A DNA stretch of 40,251 nucleotides from SIG673 sp045660565 (GTDB lineage: Bacteria; Bacillota; Clostridia; Oscillospirales; CAG-272): positions 1 through 40,251 of the forward strand of contig JAZRDX010000089.1 in NCBI GenBank assembly GCA_045660565.1. The letters are read 5' to 3'. The notes beneath the pieces were generated by a model. It was given only the letters and a program-made list of their open reading frames with translations, ran no database searches and was not told the origin of the DNA. Made by a program: the position numbers and the translations under genes. Positions 8,567 to 17,205 of the stretch are shown one piece after another. How positions within the stretch are numbered: position 1 is the stretch's first letter; the number at the start of each line of letters is the position of its first letter.

Positions 8567-10945
8567 TTATCGTTTAAGCTCTATTACGGTAACCCCGTAG
8601 TCGCCCTCGCCGTAGTTACCCGCTCTGAATGAAGCAACTCTCTTTTCCTTCTTTAACATATTCCAGAGAGCCGTACGGAGCGCACCCGTTCCTTTTCCGT
8701 GAAGAAGCGTTACCGAGTTTACTCCCGCGAGAAACGCGTCGTCGATGTATTTATCAACGGCAAACCACGCCTCGTCTCCCGTCATACCGCGGAGGTCTAT
8801 CTCCGCTTTAAAGGTGTTCGGCGCAAGAGTCTTACCTACCCCACCGCTCTTTTTCTTTTCGGGTGTCTTTTTGGTTTCGGTAAGACGTAGATTATCAAGC
8901 GTTGTTTTTGTGGTTACTATTCCGGCTCTTACGGTAACGTTTCCGTCTCTGTCCGGTGCCTTTATAACGGTACCCGTTCTGCCGACCGAGAGGATAAGCA
9001 CCTCGTCTCCGACCTTAAGAGGACGGGTTGGAACGATTCCCTCGTTTTCAGTTTTTCTGCCGGAAATAAAGCTATCCTCCGCACCGCGCAGGCTTCTGCG
9101 TATCTCCTCGCGCGCTTCCTCAAGAGTTGCCTTCGTTCTTTTTCCGTCCTCCTGCTTTTGCAGTCTTTCAAGCTTATCGAAAATGAAGGCGGAGGAAGCC
9201 TTCGCGCTTTCCATCATTCTTGTTGCCTGCTCGCGCAGATTCTGTGTGTCGCGGTAGGTCTTATCGGAAAGCTCGGATATATATTTTCTCTTTTCCTTTT
9301 CGTATCTTTCAAACTCCGCCTTTGAGTTTTCAAGCTCCGCTCTTGCCTTTTCAAGCTCTATACGTTGCTTGTCAAGCGAGGAAATAACGTCCTCAAGACG
9401 TCTGTTTTCGGTGCTTATAAAATGCTCGGCACGGCTTATAACGTTTTTCGAAAGACCGAGCTTTTCGGAGATCGCAAATGCATTTGAACGTCCGGGCGCG
9501 CCTATTATCAGTCGGTATGTGGGCTTCAAGGTTTCTATATCAAACTCACAGCCCGCGTTTGTTACCCCTTCGTTATTGGCGGCGTATTCCTTAAGCTCTG
9601 AGTAGTGTGTGGTTGCGGCACAAAGCGCTCCCTTATACGAGCGGACCTCCTCAAGTACTGAAATCGCTATCGCCGCACCCTCTATCGGATCGGTTCCCGC
9701 GCCAAGCTCGTCAAAGAGAACAAGGCTTTCTCGGCTTACCTTTTTCAGTATCTTTATTATATTGACCATGTGAGAGGAGAAGGTCGAAAGAGACTGCTCG
9801 ATGCTTTGCTCATCGCCTATATCGGCAAGTATCTCCTCGAAAACTCCGCATTCCGCGTTTTCGGCAGGGAGGTGAAGTCCCGACTGAGCCATAAGAGCGA
9901 AAAGACCGAGGGTTTTGAGGGTTACCGTTTTTCCTCCGGTGTTGGGACCGGTTATAACGAGCGTATCAAATTCCTCGCCGAGTGAAACGGTTATAGGAAC
10001 CACCGTTTTAACGTCAAGCAGAGGGTGTCTTGCTTTTACCAGCTTTAAAAGTCTTTTTTCGGTGATTGTCGGTTCTACCGCTCCGTATTTATCGGCAAAC
10101 TGCGCTTTTGCAAAAATAAAGGCAATTTGCGTTATATTCATATAGTTTAAAAGTATCGTTTCTCCGTAAAGCGCGCAGTCGGAGGAAAGAGAAAACAGTA
10201 TCCGTTCTATCTCTCTTGCTTCCTTCGTCTGAAGCTCGCGAAGCTCGTTGTTCGCCTCGACAACAGCATAAGGCTCTATGAAAACCGTAGCTCCCGTTGC
10301 TGATGTGTCATGAACCAGACCTTTTATTTCATTTTTATATTCCGCTTTTACCGGAACGACAAATCGGTCGTTTCTTACGGTAACGATATTTTCCTGAAGG
10401 TACTTTCCGTAAGCACCCGAAACGTACTTTTGCAGAGTTTCTCTTACCGAGCCCTGACTGTGGCGTATCTTTCTGCGAAGATCAGCGAGCGCGGGACTTG
10501 CCTCATCGGCAACGTAGTCCTCCGAGGGGAGCGCGCGGTATATCTTTTCCTCTAAAAAGCGGTTTGGAGTAAGGCGTCTGAAGATTACGTCTATGACCGT
10601 TTCGTCTGCCGAGCCGTTTTCGATATAATCTATAAGCGCTCTCGATGTTCGAAGAACGTTTGCCACCTCAAGAAGCTCGGACGGGGCGAGGGTGGATTTT
10701 TTTCTCGCCTTCTCAATAGAGTCTCCGACGTCCTTTACCGCAGAAAAAGACGGATATGATTTTTTTGATATAAGATACCTTGCGGCAGTTGTCTCCGCCT
10801 GCATACGCTTAATTCTTACAGCGTCGCTTTCGGGGGAAAGATGCATGGCTGCGTCTTTTGCTCCCTCTGTCGCGGCACATTCCGCAAGAAGCTCTTTTAT
10901 TTTATTAAATTCAAGTGTTTTAATTGCTTTTTTAAAATCTGACAT
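8567..10945 (-). CDS. mutS2: Endonuclease/mismatch-type ATPase MutS2
   Basis: MutS2 of 792 residues, the usual length. It lacks the mismatch-recognition N-terminal domains of MutS and begins with core/lever helices. The ATPase follows, with Walker A GPNTGGKT at 333-340 and Walker B LVLFDELGAGTDP at 408-420. A charged coiled-coil region lies at about 510-600. The C-terminal Smr nuclease domain (about 715-792) has the motifs DLRGM and LHGKGTG. Family roles include suppression of recombination and rescue of collided ribosomes. It is the last gene of the - strand block from apgM. The nearest Shine-Dalgarno-like AAAGG is about 18 bases before the ATG, so initiation is probably weak or coupled to upstream translation. 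Confidence 0.95.
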   Translation of the reverse strand: MSDFKKAIKTLEFNKIKELLAECAATEGAKDAAMHLSPESDAVRIKRMQAETTAARYLISKKSYPSFSAVKDVGDSIEKARKKSTLAPSELLEVANVLRTSRALIDYIENGSADETVIDVIFRRLTPNRFLEEKIYRALPSEDYVADEASPALADLRRKIRHSQGSVRETLQKYVSGAYGKYLQENIVTVRNDRFVVPVKAEYKNEIKGLVHDTSATGATVFIEPYAVVEANNELRELQTKEAREIERILFSLSSDCALYGETILLNYMNITQIAFIFAKAQFADKYGAVEPTITEKRLLKLVKARHPLLDVKTVVPITVSLGEEFDTLVITGPNTGGKTVTLKTLGLFALMAQSGLHLPAENAECGVFEEILADIGDEQSIEQSLSTFSSHMVNIIKILKKVSRESLVLFDELGAGTDPIEGAAIAISVLEEVRSYKGALCAATTHYSELKEYAANNEGVTNAGCEFDIETLKPTYRLIIGAPGRSNAFAISEKLGLSKNVISRAEHFISTENRRLEDVISSLDKQRIELEKARAELENSKAEFERYEKEKRKYISELSDKTYRDTQNLREQATRMMESAKASSAFIFDKLERLQKQEDGKRTKATLEEAREEIRRSLRGAEDSFISGRKTENEGIVPTRPLKVGDEVLILSVGRTGTVIKAPDRDGNVTVRAGIVTTKTTLDNLRLTETKKTPEKKKSGGVGKTLAPNTFKAEIDLRGMTGDEAWFAVDKYIDDAFLAGVNSVTLLHGKGTGALRTALWNMLKKEKRVASFRAGNYGEGDYGVTVIELKR

Positions 10946-11017
10946 AGTAGTTTGATTAAAAACCTTTTACGTTTTCTTTAGCGCGCGGTAAGTTCGTTTT
11001 TTTCCGCGTTCAATAAA

Positions 11018-11389
11018 TTATTTAACGTCTCCGAAAGCGCTTTTTATGTGCCTTATCTCGGTTTTGCCGCTTAAAAAATAAACCTCGATAACGTCAATGC
11101 GGCATTTTTCTGCTTCCGGGTACAGTCTTTGATAAGCCTTTACCGCGGAGACAAAGTTTTTCCGTTTACGGTAATTTACCGCCGAGGACGGTCTGCCGTA
11201 TTTAGAGCCCACGTCAGCGGTACGCGCCTTGACCTCGACGAAAACCGTTCTGTCCCCGTCAAGCGCGATAATATCTATCTCGCCCGAAGCGGCTCGGTAG
11301 TTGCGTTCCTTTACGGTATATCCGAGAGAGACGAGATATTCTGCGGCGGCGCTTTCGCCTTTAGCACCTATATGTAAGTTGTTATTCAT
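11018..11389 (-). CDS. yraN: YraN/UPF0102 family nuclease-fold protein
   Basis: Small (123 residues) restriction-endonuclease-like fold protein. The family core GEIDIIALDG and FVEVKAR (about residues 37-58) supplies the D...E-x-K metal site. The biochemical role of the family is not settled; its fixed position next to rnhB suggests nucleic-acid metabolism. The start codon overlaps the 3' end of rnhB by eight bases, so the two are translationally coupled. Of the possible family names, UPF0102 is the safest. Confidence 0.92.
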   Translation of the reverse strand: MNNNLHIGAKGESAAAEYLVSLGYTVKERNYRAASGEIDIIALDGDRTVFVEVKARTADVGSKYGRPSSAVNYRKRKNFVSAVKAYQRLYPEAEKCRIDVIEVYFLSGKTEIRHIKSAFGDVK

Positions 11390-12008
11390 CCTTGTTTAAA
11401 AAACCGAGGAAGGACAGTCTGTGTATCGGAGAGGGACCGTACTTTCGTACCGCGTCCATATGCTCCTTGGTCGGATACCCCTTGTGCTTTGCTATGTTGT
11501 ATTCGGGGTACATCTCGTGCAGCTGCTCACATAGACGGTCTCTCGTTACCTTTGCGAGAATGGACGCCGCCGCAATATTCGGGGATTTTCCGTCGCCCTT
11601 TATTACCGTTACCGCCTTGCAGGGGAAATCTCTTGCTACGTTTCCGTCTACAAGCGCAAGGTCGGGGGTGAGGGTAAGTCTTTCTATTGATTTACGCATT
11701 GCGAGCTGTGAGGCGTTAAGAATATTTATCTCGTCTATAACCTCGTTTGACACAAGCTCAATAGCGTATGAGACTGCGTTTTCTTTTATAATTTCGAAAA
11801 GCTCCTCGCGTTTTTTCTCGGAAAGCTTTTTCGAATCGTTAAGTCCGGGGAGAATAAAGCCTCTCGGTAAAATACACGCCGCGGCGGCAACCGGACCGCA
11901 AAGAGGCCCTCTGCCCGCTTCATCGGTTCCGCATATCACCTTGTATTCGCTCGCGAAATATTCTTCCTCAAGCTCCCAGGTTAAAGGATTTACGTTTTTT
12001 GTAGCCAT
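11382..12008 (-). CDS. rnhB: Ribonuclease HII
   Basis: Removes ribonucleotides from RNA-DNA hybrids by cutting 5' of the ribonucleotide. The 208-residue protein shows the type 2 RNase H signature CGTDEAGRGPLCGPV (about residues 26-40) with the first catalytic Asp-Glu pair. ALVDGN near residue 118 and SILAKVTRD near 149 supply the further acidic residues, and the terminal helix carries HKGYPTKEH. AGGTG precedes the ATG at 12008 by eight bases. The neighbours rbgA and yraN match the usual Firmicute order. Confidence 0.96.
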   Translation of the reverse strand: MATKNVNPLTWELEEEYFASEYKVICGTDEAGRGPLCGPVAAAACILPRGFILPGLNDSKKLSEKKREELFEIIKENAVSYAIELVSNEVIDEINILNASQLAMRKSIERLTLTPDLALVDGNVARDFPCKAVTVIKGDGKSPNIAAASILAKVTRDRLCEQLHEMYPEYNIAKHKGYPTKEHMDAVRKYGPSPIHRLSFLGFLNKDE

Positions 12009-12118
12009 AGTTTATCACCTGAAACGTAGGGGGAGTGCAGTCATTTTCAAATGGTGCAGCTCCGCCGGATTTAATCTTGTTTGTAGCTGTTTTAAGGTTG
12101 TCTTTTGAAATAAGCGCG

Positions 12119-12982
12119 TTACGGCTTTTCAAGAGAAATTCTGCCTATCTTACCGCTTCGGTATTCCTCAAGCAGCATTATAGCCGCGCGCTCGGTGTTG
12201 ATTTCACCGCCGCTGACGAGAAAGCCTCTTTTTCTTCCGACGGTGGTCAGTACGTCGTAATCGTCGTATTCCTCGGAAAGGTCCTCTGCGGTCATTTTGT
12301 AGCGCTGACAAAATACGTCGGGAGCGAGAGCGCGAAGTCTTGAAACCAGCAGACACGCGATGGTTTCGGTGTCTAAAACGTCGTCCTTTATCGCGCCGGT
12401 TATTGCAAGGTTTTCTCCTACCGTATCGTCCTCGAATTTCGGCCAGAGAACACCGGGGGTATCAAGAAGGTCAAGACCGTGCTTTGTCGGTACCCACTGC
12501 TTGTCTCTTGTTACACCCGGACGGTTTTCCGCTTTAGCCTTAGCTGAACCCGCTATGCGGTTGATAAACGTGCTTTTTCCGGAGTTCGGTATACCTACGA
12601 CCAGAGCCTTAAGTGCTCTGCCGGACATACCCTTTTCACTGTATCTTGCGAGCTTTTCGGCAAGAAGCGTTCTTATTGCCGGCATTATTTCACCAAAGCC
12701 CTCACCCGTGTTGCAGTCGGTGAAAATACAGTCGGTGTTTGTTTTTTTGAAGTACGCCTTCCACTGCTGACTTACCGACGGGTTGGCGAGAGAGGCTTTG
12801 TTAAGCAGTATAATTCTCGGCTTGTTTTCGGCAAGCTTTTCTATATCGGGGTTGTGTGAGGAATAGGGAATCCTTGCGTCAAGTATCTCTATTACGAAAT
12901 CGACAAGCGTAAGACTTTCCTTTATCAGTCTTTTGGTTTTTGCCATGTGGCCCGGGAACCACTGTATCTGCCTTGATTGCAT
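12119..12982 (-). CDS. rbgA: Ribosome biogenesis GTPase RbgA (YlqF)
   Basis: Circularly permuted GTPase needed for late 50S assembly. The permuted motif order is visible in the 287 residues: IQWFPGHMAKT at the N-terminus, then G4 as LLNKASL near residue 60, then G1 GIPNSGKST near 129, then G3 DTPGVLWP near 174. The C-terminal helical RNA-binding part follows. A binding site (AGGAG) sits seven bases before the ATG at 12982. It stands between lepB and rnhB, as in many Firmicutes, but here rplS is no longer in front of the cluster. Confidence 0.95.
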   Translation of the reverse strand: MQSRQIQWFPGHMAKTKRLIKESLTLVDFVIEILDARIPYSSHNPDIEKLAENKPRIILLNKASLANPSVSQQWKAYFKKTNTDCIFTDCNTGEGFGEIMPAIRTLLAEKLARYSEKGMSGRALKALVVGIPNSGKSTFINRIAGSAKAKAENRPGVTRDKQWVPTKHGLDLLDTPGVLWPKFEDDTVGENLAITGAIKDDVLDTETIACLLVSRLRALAPDVFCQRYKMTAEDLSEEYDDYDVLTTVGRKRGFLVSGGEINTERAAIMLLEEYRSGKIGRISLEKP

Positions 12983-13078
12983 CTTTTTTCTCCTGTGTTT
13001 TTATAACTGTGCTCGCACAGACTGCGGCAGTGCTTTAAAACGGAATGCTCGCGTCCGAAATTCCGCATCGGGAGTGAT

Positions 13079-13690
13079 TTAAAAGAACTTAAATTCCGAA
13101 AGAGGGGCAAAACGCAGGCTTACCTTTCCGAGAATATATCTTTCGTCGATAAATCCTATCCTCGCGTCCCTGCTGTCGGTTGAACCGTTTCTGTTATCTC
13201 CCATTACGAAAACGTGATTTTCGGGAACGGTAAAGGTTTCGGGGAGATGGTTTGACGGATTCATAGGTACGGAGAGTTTGTTGATGTAATCTTCGCTTAG
13301 CTCCGCTCCGTCGACGGTAACAGTCCAGCTTTCGTAGTCTATGGTAACCGTCTGTCCCTCGGTCGCTATTATCCGTTTTACAAGCGGTGTGTCAAGTCCG
13401 TAGCTTTCCGACTGACAAACTATAATATCGTTTGCCTTTGGAGTATAGTTAAAGGTGGATACTATCAGGACGTCGCCCTCCCTTAACGTCGGGTACATTG
13501 AGCTTCCTACAACGGGGCTGTGCTTAAAAAACATAGTAAGCAACAGTATTCCCGCCGCAAAGCAAATGGTAAACATCTCCACCCACTCGAAAATACGACT
13601 GAAGCGGCAGGGTCTATTCGGCTCGTTTTCGGGGCTTTCCGAAAGCGGAGCACTGTTTAAATTATTGTCCATTTTAATCCGTTCCGCCAT
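13079..13690 (-). CDS. lepB: Signal peptidase I
   Basis: Membrane-bound Ser/Lys protease that removes signal peptides on the outer face of the membrane. One transmembrane helix lies at about residues 36-56. The nucleophile is in GSSMYPTL (Ser64), the general base in VKRIIA (Lys105), and the C-terminal family box is MGDNRNGSTDSR. There is a single N-terminal helix, as in Gram-positive type I peptidases. Neither possible start has a strong binding site. The ATG at 13672 (seventh codon) has a GGA six bases upstream and may be the true start. Total length is 203 residues, or 197 from the inner start. Confidence 0.94.
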   Translation of the reverse strand: MAERIKMDNNLNSAPLSESPENEPNRPCRFSRIFEWVEMFTICFAAGILLLTMFFKHSPVVGSSMYPTLREGDVLIVSTFNYTPKANDIIVCQSESYGLDTPLVKRIIATEGQTVTIDYESWTVTVDGAELSEDYINKLSVPMNPSNHLPETFTVPENHVFVMGDNRNGSTDSRDARIGFIDERYILGKVSLRFAPLSEFKFF

Positions 13691-13775
13691 TTACGGCTTT
13701 TTTGAAATTTTGTAAGAGCGCTAAGCTAAAAGTGATACGCGAAAATATCACCTTGCTTAACCGCTTTCGTTAGGC

Positions 13776-14996
13776 TTATTCGGAAATCTTACCTCCGACA
13801 AGAAGCTCCATAAGCTTTTCGCCGCGCGAGAGGTAAAGACCGGTATTTCTTGTGTTTTCCTCGTTGAACGATTCTATTCCGTCCGCGGCTTTTCCACTGT
13901 CGTATATCATAAAAGGAACGGCGTCCATGGTATGAGTACGCTTACAGATAGGAGTCGGGTGGTCGGGAAGTATCATTATCTTAAAGCCTTCGCCGCTTTC
14001 CTTTAAATATTCGTATACTGGCTTTAAAATTTCCGCGTCTATCTTTTCTATTGAAAGAATTTTGTTATCAAGCTCGGCGCGGTGTCCGCACTCATCGGGT
14101 GCTTCAACGTGGAGGTAAACCAGCTCGGCGCCGTTTTTAAATTCCTCAATAGCCGCCGCTCCCTTGCCCTTAAAGTTGGTGCTTATGTTTCCCGTTGCGC
14201 CTTCAACGTCAACCGATTTCATGCCTGCGCAGATAGCGATTCCCTTTATAAGGTCAACAGCGGAAATTACCGAAGCGTCAAGGTTCCATTTTTCCTTAAA
14301 CGAAGGAAGCGCGGGCTTTTTACCGGGAGACCAGAACCACGCGGAGTTCGCGGGACGGAGACCTCTTTTTATTCTGTCAAGGTTTACGGGGTGGTCCTTA
14401 AGTATTTCGTAGCTCTTTTTCTGGATAGAGAGGAAGGGCTCCTCGGGAAGATAGCCGGAAATTGACTGGCCGAGAATGTCGTGGGGACGCATAAAAGCGG
14501 TAAAGCTCGGCGCATTGTTCCATATAAGGCAGTGGCGGTAGCTTACACCGGTGTAGAAATGCTTAAGCTCATCTCCCATTTCCGCCTGTAAAGCTTTTAT
14601 AAGCTTATCGGCTTCGGGAGTGGTTATTTCGTCGGCACCGTGGTCTACCATTATTTTTTCCTCATAAGGAACCTCGGTGTCTCCGGGGTTGCCGAGTGTA
14701 ACAACGTTACAGCGGTAGGCGGTATCGTCCGGCTTCATATCAAGGCCGAGAGACATAGCCTCAAGAGGGGAGCGTCCCTTTGAAAAAACTTCGGGGTTGT
14801 AGGAAAGAACGGCAAGATTTGCGGTGTCGGATTCGGGAACCATTCCGACGGGGACGTTTGATACCGTTCCCGCTACGGATGCCTTTGCAAGCTTGTCCAT
14901 TATCGGCTTATCGGCCTTTGAAAGCGGAGTTCCGCCGTTTAACGCTTCAATCGGGTAATCTGCTGCGCCATCGCAGAGTAAAACGAAGTATTTCAT
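13776..14996 (-). CDS. apgM: ApgM-family metalloenzyme: phosphoglycerate mutase or proposed homoserine kinase
   Basis: Alkaline-phosphatase-superfamily protein of 406 residues. An N-terminal metal Asp (LLCDGAADYP, Asp9), the catalytic-Ser region PESDTAN (Ser56), and C-terminal metal ligands in DECGHRAE and LPDHPTPICKRTHT are visible. The family contains archaeal-type cofactor-independent phosphoglycerate mutases and a closely related branch proposed, and in Bacteroides supported by genetics, to be a homoserine kinase. The thrC gene lies about 8.5 kb away and no classical thrB is visible, so the second reading deserves weight. AAGGA stands before the ATG, with a consensus promoter upstream. 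It is likely the first gene of the - strand block down to mutS2. Confidence 0.83.
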   Translation of the reverse strand: MKYFVLLCDGAADYPIEALNGGTPLSKADKPIMDKLAKASVAGTVSNVPVGMVPESDTANLAVLSYNPEVFSKGRSPLEAMSLGLDMKPDDTAYRCNVVTLGNPGDTEVPYEEKIMVDHGADEITTPEADKLIKALQAEMGDELKHFYTGVSYRHCLIWNNAPSFTAFMRPHDILGQSISGYLPEEPFLSIQKKSYEILKDHPVNLDRIKRGLRPANSAWFWSPGKKPALPSFKEKWNLDASVISAVDLIKGIAICAGMKSVDVEGATGNISTNFKGKGAAAIEEFKNGAELVYLHVEAPDECGHRAELDNKILSIEKIDAEILKPVYEYLKESGEGFKIMILPDHPTPICKRTHTMDAVPFMIYDSGKAADGIESFNEENTRNTGLYLSRGEKLMELLVGGKISE

Positions 14997-15043
14997 TTTT
15001 TAGTCTTCCTTTGCAGTTATTTATATATTTTAAAATTAAAGTT

Positions 15044-15072
15044 ATTATATCATATTTATTGTTAATTATCAA
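15044..15072 (-). promoter_or_regulatory. SigA-type promoter of apgM and the block downstream
   Basis: On the - strand: TTGATA (15067-15072), 17 bp, TATAAT (15044-15049), with a TG one base before the -10 (extended -10). About 50 bases lie between it and the apgM ATG. Confidence 0.8.
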
Positions 15073-15190
15073 GTAAGTTTTTAAAATATTAACAATATGC
15101 GCGTAAATATTTTTAAGTAACAGCCAAAACATACATGAAAACATAAGAAACGAGTATTTGTAAACTTTTTGTGAAAGAGTTAAAAAGCAC

Positions 15191-15219
15191 TTGAAAAAAG
15201 AAATTGGTTATGATATAAT
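15191..15219 (+). promoter_or_regulatory. SigA-type promoter of rplS
   Basis: TTGAAA (15191-15196), 17-bp spacer, TATAAT (15214-15219), with an extended -10 TG at 15211-15212. The leader to the ATG is about 65 bases. That length could host an L19 autoregulatory leader, but I see no convincing fold. Confidence 0.82.
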
Positions 15220-15291
15220 TACTCTGTTAAATTACGGACGGTCCGCTGCGAAGCTCTGCATGAACGTCTAGGATATAAGGAGGAAGCCAAA

Positions 15292-15633
15292 ATGGATTTA
15301 ATTCAGGCTTTTGCAAACGAGCAGATAAACGAAAACGCACCCGTCGTTAACATCGGTGAGACCGTTAAGGTTCACTGCAAGATTAAGGACGGAGCCAACG
15401 AAAGAATTCAGATTTTCGAAGGCACTGTAATCGGTAAGAAGGGCGGCGGAGTTTCCGAGACCTTTACCGTAAGAAAGATTTCTTACGGCGTAGGCGTTGA
15501 GAAGATATTCCCCGTTCACTCCCCCAACATCGCAAAGGTTGAGGTAGTAAGAAAAGGTAAGGTCAGACGCGCGAAGCTTAACTATCTTCGTAACAGAGTC
15601 GGTAAGAGCTCTAAGGTTAAAGAACTTATATAA
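15292..15633 (+). CDS. rplS: 50S ribosomal protein L19
   Basis: Ribosomal protein L19, 113 residues, near the 30S-50S interface. Family features are VNIGETVKVHCKI near the N-terminus, GTVIGKKGGGVSETFTVRKISYGVGVE in mid-protein, and the basic C-terminal KVRRAKLNYLRNRVGK. A strong binding site (AAGGAGG) precedes the ATG. The gene has its own extended -10 promoter and its own terminator, so it is a single-gene unit. In most Firmicutes it is co-oriented with trmD and the lepB/rbgA cluster; here it points away from that cluster. Confidence 0.97.
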   Translation: MDLIQAFANEQINENAPVVNIGETVKVHCKIKDGANERIQIFEGTVIGKKGGGVSETFTVRKISYGVGVEKIFPVHSPNIAKVEVVRKGKVRRAKLNYLRNRVGKSSKVKELI

Positions 15634-15640
15634 CTTTTCA

Positions 15641-15680
15641 AAAATAAATGCCGTCCGCTATGGGCGGCATTTATTTTTTT
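15641..15680 (+). terminator. Terminator after rplS, bidirectional
   Basis: A 16-bp stem (15641-15656 with 15662-15677, one G-T wobble), five-base loop, followed by a T run on the + strand. The - strand reading also ends in a T-rich tract, so it can also serve the convergent desulfurase gene ending at 15762. Confidence 0.92.
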
Positions 15681-15761
15681 GTTATCTTGGTTGCTGCTTA
15701 AATCAGTCTTGCTTGCAGTGAACGCGATACGGCTTTAGCCGAAATTTTATCCGATAGCGTT

Positions 15762-16913
15762 TTATCTTTCGGAGCGTAAAATCTTCTCCACCGCATTGCA
15801 TAGAGCGAGCGCGTCGCTTTCGGTGTTGAACGCACCGAGACTTACTCTTACCGCGCCGTCGCCCTCGGGAGTTCCGAACTTTTTGTGCGCAAGCGGAGAG
15901 CAGTGAAGTCCCGCTCTGACGCAAATTCCGTGATCGTCTAAACGTGCGGCAAGCTTTTCCGAGGTAAAGTCTTTTGCGGAAAACAGTAACAGGGTACCGC
16001 TTTTGTTTCCGTAAATTTTTATTCCCTTAATATCCGAAAGACGGTTTTGCATTAAAGCGCAAAGCCGTTTTTCTTTTTTCAGAAGCTCTCCGCTTGGAAA
16101 TGAGGTGATAAAATCTATCCCCTTGGAAAGTCCCGCAATCGAAATGAGAGGAAGCGTTCCCGCTTCAAGACGGTCGGGCAGAAAATCCGGCATAAAGGGC
16201 GAGAGAGAGCGAACTCCGTTTCCGCCCTCGGTGAAGGTATCGGGCAGGTCGTTTTCAAACCGTTCTCCGTAAATAACGAACCCCGCCCCCGGCGGACCGT
16301 AAAGCCCCTTGTGCCCCGGAGCGCAAAGAAGATCGATATAACCCTCTTTCATATTTATCGGTAAAATACCCGCGCTTTGCGAAGCGTCAACCAGAAAGAT
16401 AAGTCCGTTTTCACGGCAGAAGCATCCTATCCTTTCTATTGGGAGAATGAAATTGCAAACGTTAGAGTGGTGGCAGGCGCAAATCATTCTTGTGGACGGT
16501 CTCAGCCGTTTTTTAAGCTCACGTACCGTGGTTTCTCCGTCCTCAAAGCTCTCATAAACGTCGAAATCTATAAGCCCCTTTTCTTTAAGAGTTGCAACGG
16601 GACGCAGAACGGAGTTGTGTTCTATATCCGAGATAAGAACGTGATCGCCACGTCTTAAAGTGGTTTTTATCGCAAGGTTTAAAGCCGCCGTAGCATTTAA
16701 AGTGAAAACTACGCGCTCTGCTTCTCCGCCGAAAAGCTCGGATATCTTTTCACGGCATTCGTAAACCGTGTTCGCCGCGGCAAGCGAAAGACGGTGAGAG
16801 GAGCGTCCGGGGTTTCCGCATCCGGAGCGCAGTACGCTTATAACCTCGGCGGTAACCGACGGAGGCTTTGGAAAGGTTGTAGCCGCATTGTCGAGATAAA
16901 TTATGCGCTGCAT
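15762..16913 (-). CDS. Class V aminotransferase, cysteine desulfurase-like
   Basis: PLP enzyme of 383 residues. IYLDNAATTFPKP at the N-terminus, the cofactor Asp in LVDASQS (Asp176), the Schiff-base Lys in APGHKGLYGPPG (Lys202), and a candidate persulfide Cys in RAGLHCSPLAH (Cys338) fit the cysteine desulfurase-like branch typified by Enterococcus EF2568. The partner gene 22 bp upstream encodes a DUF3343 Se/S-carrier-like protein, a recurring association. This suggests sulfur or selenium mobilisation rather than general Fe-S assembly, since no iscU or nifU is nearby. No strong binding site precedes the ATG, so expression may be coupled to the partner. Confidence 0.85.
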   Translation of the reverse strand: MQRIIYLDNAATTFPKPPSVTAEVISVLRSGCGNPGRSSHRLSLAAANTVYECREKISELFGGEAERVVFTLNATAALNLAIKTTLRRGDHVLISDIEHNSVLRPVATLKEKGLIDFDVYESFEDGETTVRELKKRLRPSTRMICACHHSNVCNFILPIERIGCFCRENGLIFLVDASQSAGILPINMKEGYIDLLCAPGHKGLYGPPGAGFVIYGERFENDLPDTFTEGGNGVRSLSPFMPDFLPDRLEAGTLPLISIAGLSKGIDFITSFPSGELLKKEKRLCALMQNRLSDIKGIKIYGNKSGTLLLFSAKDFTSEKLAARLDDHGICVRAGLHCSPLAHKKFGTPEGDGAVRVSLGAFNTESDALALCNAVEKILRSER

Positions 16914-16935
16914 AATGGTTTTTCAGCAGAAATCC

Positions 16936-17154
16936 TTAAAACCGTATTATTTTCACAATGCGGATTTTGTTTTTTTCAAGTATTTCCGCCGCGGCGTCGG
17001 CAAAGACGGTAGAGACAGAAAGACCGTATCCGCACCCCTCTTCGAGGTGAGAGGGTTTAACTATTACTGCACGTATACCGTTTTCGTAAAGCAGCTTTTT
17101 GCCCTTCATCGCGTGAGTTACCGAACGCAGAACAATAGTAATTTCGGTATTCAT
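16936..17154 (-). CDS. DUF3343 family protein, putative Se/S carrier
   Basis: A 72-residue soluble protein with the family features: a hydrophobic start (ITIVLRSVTHAMKGKKLL) and the GCGYGLSV motif with its conserved Cys near residue 41. Pfam describes DUF3343 as putative Se/S-carrier-like, so the Cys may take a persulfide or selenide from the desulfurase encoded next. The ATG has AAGGAAA nine bases upstream. It heads a two-gene unit whose predicted promoter overlaps a perfect palindrome. The carrier role is inferred from family and context. Confidence 0.8.
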   Translation of the reverse strand: MNTEITIVLRSVTHAMKGKKLLYENGIRAVIVKPSHLEEGCGYGLSVSTVFADAAAEILEKNKIRIVKIIRF

Positions 17155-17181
17155 TTTTGCTGTTTCCTTCCTTGGTGTTAT

Positions 17182-17200
17182 AGAGAAAATATATTTCTCT
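17182..17200. promoter_or_regulatory. Palindrome over the transcription start of the Se/S unit, candidate operator
   Basis: AGAGAAA (17182-17188), five bases, TTTCTCT (17194-17200), both arms perfect. On the - strand it begins five bases after the -10 box, so it covers the expected start site. A dimeric repressor bound here would block transcription. The regulator is not identified. Confidence 0.5.
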
Positions 17201-17205
17201 AATAC

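Noticed and set aside
14997..15291. tRNA or leader RNA in the apgM-rplS spacer
   Set aside because: No cloverleaf or T-loop sequence is visible, and the rplS leader shows no stable fold beyond the short CGGAC/GTCCG palindrome, whose one-base loop cannot form.
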